DNA of 64,000 bases, taken from NCBI GenBank assembly GCA_013400975.1, contig WBMZ01012721.1:1-64000 (forward strand), read 5' to 3'. The stretch comes from Atrichornis clamosus. Lineage: Eukaryota > Chordata > Aves > Passeriformes > Menuridae. The notes beneath the pieces were generated by a model. It was not told the DNA's origin. It saw only the letters and a list, made by a program, of their open reading frames with translations, and did no database searches. The position numbers were made by a program, and so were the translations under genes. Shown piece by piece: positions 59,309 to 64,000 of the stretch. Numbering within the stretch: position 1 is the stretch's first letter; the number at the start of each line of letters is the position of its first letter.

Positions 59309-62300
59309 TCCCACGCACACTGGATATGCAGCAGCTTCCCAGCATGGCACCCAGCGTCACCAGCACGGCCAGGGTGCACACCAGGGAGGAGTTGCTGCTG
59401 GCTTGGTCAAGTACCCTCCCATGACTAATCAATGAGAAATATGCTTTTGAAGCATGAGTGAAAAGAAAATGGAGACGACAGAGAGCTAACATAGGACTGT
59501 TTGGTTTTTCAAGAGAAAATACATATGATTCACTTCAGAGCTTGGTCTGCAAAGAACAAGAAACAAAAGTCAACACTGACAAATAAGTAGTGCTGAAGCA
59601 AGTATCAGTGAAGAACTCAAAGGTTTCCTGAAGCTGTGGTGGAGCTTAGCATCCTTGCTGTGGTCACAATTCAGAAATTGTCAAGAGTCAATATATTTGG
59701 GAAAACAATCACATTTCCTTCACTGACTATGACTTTTATTATAGTTTCTATTCTATTGTTTGGATTTCTGCTAAGTGTGATGGTTGCTCATTCTCTCATA
59801 TTTTGACACCACCTTGCTAACCCTTTTTTTGTACCTTTCTTATTGAGTATTGATTTCTGAATATTCAAATCTTAGAACCCTTTAATGGATTAAAATCCAG
59901 AAATGCTGAATCCTTTGAAAGTCACAGAAAGGTTTATTTAAGGAGGATGTAAGAATTTTATTTGCACATAGTGAATACAGTTCATTTTGTATTATATTTG
60001 CAATAGGAAGTAAGTGAAATTCTGCTTGAGAGATTTTCATACACTGGGGATTTGAAAGCAATTCTGAGCTCTTTTTTTTGGTGTAAATTAGATGCAGCTG
60101 CACTGTAAACAGTAGGTTTATGCTTTCATGAACCTGGTGTCAGAACAGAACAAAGCCCTAGAGCAGCAGGATCAGAGAGTGATATGAAGGAGAGAGGCAA
60201 CACTGCTGAACCAACTTATTCTGTTTCTCCCCCAGCAGATCTTATCTCTACAAAACTCAGCTTCTCCTACCTCCTTGGACCTCTGTGGCTATGACAATAC
60301 CATCATTGAAAGTAGGAGAAATTATTTCAAAATTATGAAAGTCAGACTCCAAAATCTATGAAAATGAATACCCAGAATTAGGCTTCCAAATCCTTATTCA
60401 GGTACCTAAAACGATGCCAAGTTGCTTGCACCAGGTATAGTTCCACTTAAGCCAGAGGTATCATACTGAGTATCAGATAATACTGAGGCACAATAAAAAT
60501 CTTAGCATTTAGCCCTGAGTTTTCTGACTTTGGAAGTTTGAAGTATCTATTAGCTTCCTTTGACACTGATAAAAGTTATTTTCTCAGCTTCTTTGCGAAT
60601 TAGGTCACCTATTTACAGCTCAGATCCACAACTGATTTATGGCAGCTTAACAAGTTACCATCTATCTGCTGAACCACTATAATTGTCCGTGAAATTCTTT
60701 TATTGAAGTTTTTAACAAGTCACATTCCCTCACAGCTGGGGAGGCCAAGGAGCCCATGAACGGTTATTGGCAGTGACTACAGCTCACTTGACAGGTGTGA
60801 CTTGCTGAACTGCTTTGATGAGTCCTGACTAGGCACCTAAGAAAGTATGGAAGAACCTAAATTTGGAACTACATCTTTGCAGATTTTATTCTAGAAGCAC
60901 ATTCATAACCTTAGGTGACAGAGCAGCTGTGCACCATGGCCTGCTTTGGAGTCCTCACAAGAGACCTGACAAAGCAGGTTTTATTTGTTGGCCTGCATGC
61001 AATCCATGGAATCAGATAGAAATGTAAGTAGCATTGCACTGAGTTTTATTTGTGTGGACTTTTATACCTTAACACAGAACTAAGGTGTGTTGCACGAATA
61101 CAAGTAATACAAGTCTGTCTGGGCACATAGACTGTGATGACTTCGTGTGAAATGTGTTCATCACTCGTGGGACAGGATGGGAGCAGAAGAAGAATTTGTT
61201 ATAGCCATGGGACTCTGTCCATAGCTGTCCCCTTTATAAATGCAGAAGTTATAAAACCAACAGAGTTTCAATTCACACTGAACAGTGATCTTCTTGCGAA
61301 GCTTTGGAAAGTCAGTGGGATTTCTTCACTGGTGAAGTTTCATCCAGTAACTTCCTTTACTACCAGTTTAGGATCTAGTCCCTTGTCTCCTGCAGTGTGA
61401 ACAGGGAACTGCTTAAGGTTAGAAAAGCACTGGGTGGAGAGAAAGGAATGGGGAACAAGAAATCGCTAGATCAGTTTTGCCAGTGATGGCCCTGTACTGG
61501 TAAGCTGTACCTGAAGAGACAGAAAATCACTGTGGATTTCATGTATCTTTCACTTTCTGGACTGAACAACGAAGGTCTGGGTCTTACATTGATATAAATC
61601 AGAAGAAAAGTCCTTGAAATTAAAGAAGTGTAAAAAAGCAGAGTTGTAGAGGGTGATGGATACAGACACAGCTTGGTGGAGACCAGTTCAGTGTTTGTTT
61701 GGTGTGCAGTGACAGCCCTGGAGACCCTGGCTGATAGAAGGGTTCACAATCACCAACTGAATATATAACTGCAGAAGTGGGATTTCATAAGCTATTCCAA
61801 CTGGGAATTTCCCCTGAGCCAACACTGTTGTGTTCACAAAAGTCTAGCAAGTTGCAATTTATTTTTATGTCCTTGGAGAAAGTGAAACTGGATTTGAGTG
61901 GGACAAACACGGAAAGCCCATTTCTTCTTTCAATCAAGAGACCTTCATTTCTGTTGGGAGACCCAGGACCTGGTTGCTTTCAACCACCTGCTCTGAGCAG
62001 TAGCCACTGAGCCAGAGGGCACTGCTCTGATGGGAACATAACACAGCTGTGGCAAGGATAAGTGCACGCTGTGCACAGAAACTGAGGTGAGAAGAGTCTA
62101 TCTATTAGAGGGGGAGTCTGGTAATTACAATGTTATGTAGTCCTTTCTGCTGGATCGTTACAGCAAACCTTCACACGCTCAGTTTACACGTATTTGTACT
62201 GAAATGGAGCCCACTACCTCTCCACTACAGCCACTGACATACTTTGTTGTGCACAATACTGAATCTGCACAAATTCAATGTGCCTTTAATGCATCTGTCT

Positions 62301-64000
62301 AGAAGTTACTGTGAAAAGAAAAATACCCCAAAACCCAGGCAAGCCAGGCTTTGTAAGAAGATCGGTAATTTTAGTGCAAGGTATAGTGGCTTGTTTTACT
62401 GAGTGTGATAGACAGACTCCTTCAGAGATGATGACTTTATTCTAGGAATATTTAACGACCAGGTTACTGTACTTTTTTTTACTGTAACATGTGCCATTCA
62501 CTTGATGTTCTTGTGCACTTTTTTTGGACTTTTTTATTTCATTTTGTATGAAAGTTATTTCATTTACCTCACCCTTCCCATTATTTATAAAAGCTATTGT
62601 GGTTTTTAAAGTTTAAATTTGCATTGTTCCAGTAAATAGCAGCTCTCAAATGTTATGTTTCCATCTTTCAAACAAAGTATGAATAAACAAGTAGATTCTG
62701 AAGGACTATCAGCTGTCCTGAATAGCAACATGAACCATCGACCAGCCAAACACAAAAATACCCAGGAAAATTCTGAATCAATCCAAGTTTGAACAATTAA
62801 TAATTCTGATGTTAATCTCAGGGATGAGAGAACAGTAAGTATTGCTAGAGAGGAGACAGAGTTCCTATTATTTGCAAACCTTTTGGAAAGTCTCACACAT
62901 CCCCATTCAGGGATTTTGAATATACTTAACAATTGTTTTCTGTTCATTTGTGTTTTACTTCACTGCTGCTCCAGTTCAAAGCCCCAGCAAGGGCCACTGC
63001 CTGCCCTGGGCTGGGAGGGAAAGTTCCATGTCACAAAGGATTTTGAAAAAGTAACATTAGTTTAAATCTGAGAGTAGGATCATAAATATTTGAGTCGAAG
63101 GTCATTTATAGAACGGTCTGTTTCGATCCTTCACCTTAACTTTAAAACACACTATTCTACTACATGGAAAATGTGCAGCTATATACATTCTAATAAGAAA
63201 GAGTTTAAAAGAAAGAAAAAAAGAAAACTAAGAATTTAATATTCAAAAGATAGAAACTTGGTTTCTTCTTTCTCTGGATTTCTTCAGAAATAAAATGTGT
63301 ACAGAGGCTATCCACTTTGCCAAGCATTTTAATTTTTATAGAAACCCTTATTCTGGTGTGATACACAGCACTTTGAAATTTCCCTTCTGAACTCAAGAAG
63401 GAACACTTCTGCACAGCAACCACTGCAATACCAGTAGTTCATTCCATGACCTGCTCTGGCTACCCAGATGGAAATTAAGACCAATACCAAGGAGGCTGCT
63501 CTGCACTGATAGCACTGAGGTAGCGTTCAGCATCTGGCTCCATCTGGATTACAGCAGTGGCACAGAGCTATTGAAGTGAGAAGAGACCCCCACTTCCATG
63601 TAAAAAATTCCTCACCTACAGCTCTGTAAATTAAAAGCCCTTGTTCTCCTACCATTAACTTCAATGGCTCTGGTTTCTGTTACTCTTCTTGTGGAGAGGG
63701 ACAGAGTTTCCTCATGGATTTTTTTTCTGAAAAGGGAAAGGCATCTAAGTATGTTCCTATCTTTACTTCTGGATCAAGAGCTAACCTGATGTCTTTAACC
63801 CTTATATCAGCTCTTTAGCACCTCACACTTTGCATGTAGTTGCAGGTATGTGCTGCCAAAGACATTTCCTGCTCTCTCTCCTAATAGGAATAAAGTGTAC
63901 AGGCTTGACACATATATTAAGTGCTGGAAGCAGGGAGAAAGCAATGAAAGCCATCTCCATTTCTACTTTTGGCCTGCTCTACTAACCCATTACAGATGTT
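59309..64000. other. ASB2: ASB2 3' UTR and downstream flank
   Basis: The 3' UTR begins after the TGA; its end is not determinable. Candidate signals are ATTAAA at 59889 and AATAAA at 60492, 62682 and 63889. The T-rich stretch at 62400-62640 looks UTR-like. I recognise no further gene. In mammals FAM181A lies next to the ASB2 3' end, but no such coding sequence is visible before the window ends. Confidence 0.55.
60492..60497 (+). terminator. ASB2: Candidate polyadenylation signal of ASB2
   Basis: AATAAA about 1.18 kb after the stop codon, followed 25-50 bases later by a T/G-rich stretch (gagttttctgactttgg). It is the first canonical hexamer after the TGA. An ATTAAA variant at 59889 and later hexamers at 62682 and 63889 are alternatives. 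Confidence 0.35.

Overview
The window is avian nuclear DNA, most likely from a passerine. It carries CR1 LINE fragments and, near 19.83-19.99 kb, a decayed tRNA-Ile-headed SINE with a CR1-like tail that resembles TguSINE1, a family I know from passerines. Most of the sequence is non-coding. There are no prokaryotic features, and I saw no tRNA or rRNA gene and no viral or LTR element.

I can support one protein-coding gene, ASB2 (ankyrin repeat and SOCS box protein 2), on the + strand from about 37.3 to 59.3 kb. All coding exons are present and intact, every junction is GT-AG, and all phases close. It has two alternative N-termini. The beta form starts in an exon at 37309-37573 that encodes a ubiquitin-interacting motif (647 residues in total). 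The alpha form starts at 39370, inside a 5' extension of the shared exon 2 (586 residues). The shared part is a linker, about twelve ankyrin repeats (exons 3-7) and a C-terminal SOCS box (exons 8-9) with an elongin-BC-box core and a Cul5-box LPLP.

Layout: 1-53 is a GC-rich fragment that could be a first exon. 54-37308 is non-coding, with CR1 copies (4.8-5.15 kb, 8.03-8.56 kb), the SINE, microsatellites, a 12-bp minisatellite (32.37-32.47 kb) and two GC-rich patches. 37309-59308 is ASB2. 59309-64000 is 3' UTR and flank with candidate polyadenylation signals.

The most unusual structure lies at the beta first exon. A 54-bp unit made of the last 46 exon bases plus 8 intron bases, and so containing the 5' splice site, is repeated in tandem. 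This gives at least six identical donors across 37528-37878, interrupted by an assembly gap. Only the first donor keeps the ASB2 frame; any later one includes an immediate TAA. Next in interest are the alpha start region, where coding sequence also serves as the beta splice acceptor tract and a 9-codon uORF ends on the alpha ATG, and a cluster of transcription-factor-like motifs 185-280 bp upstream. I found no wholly new biological system.
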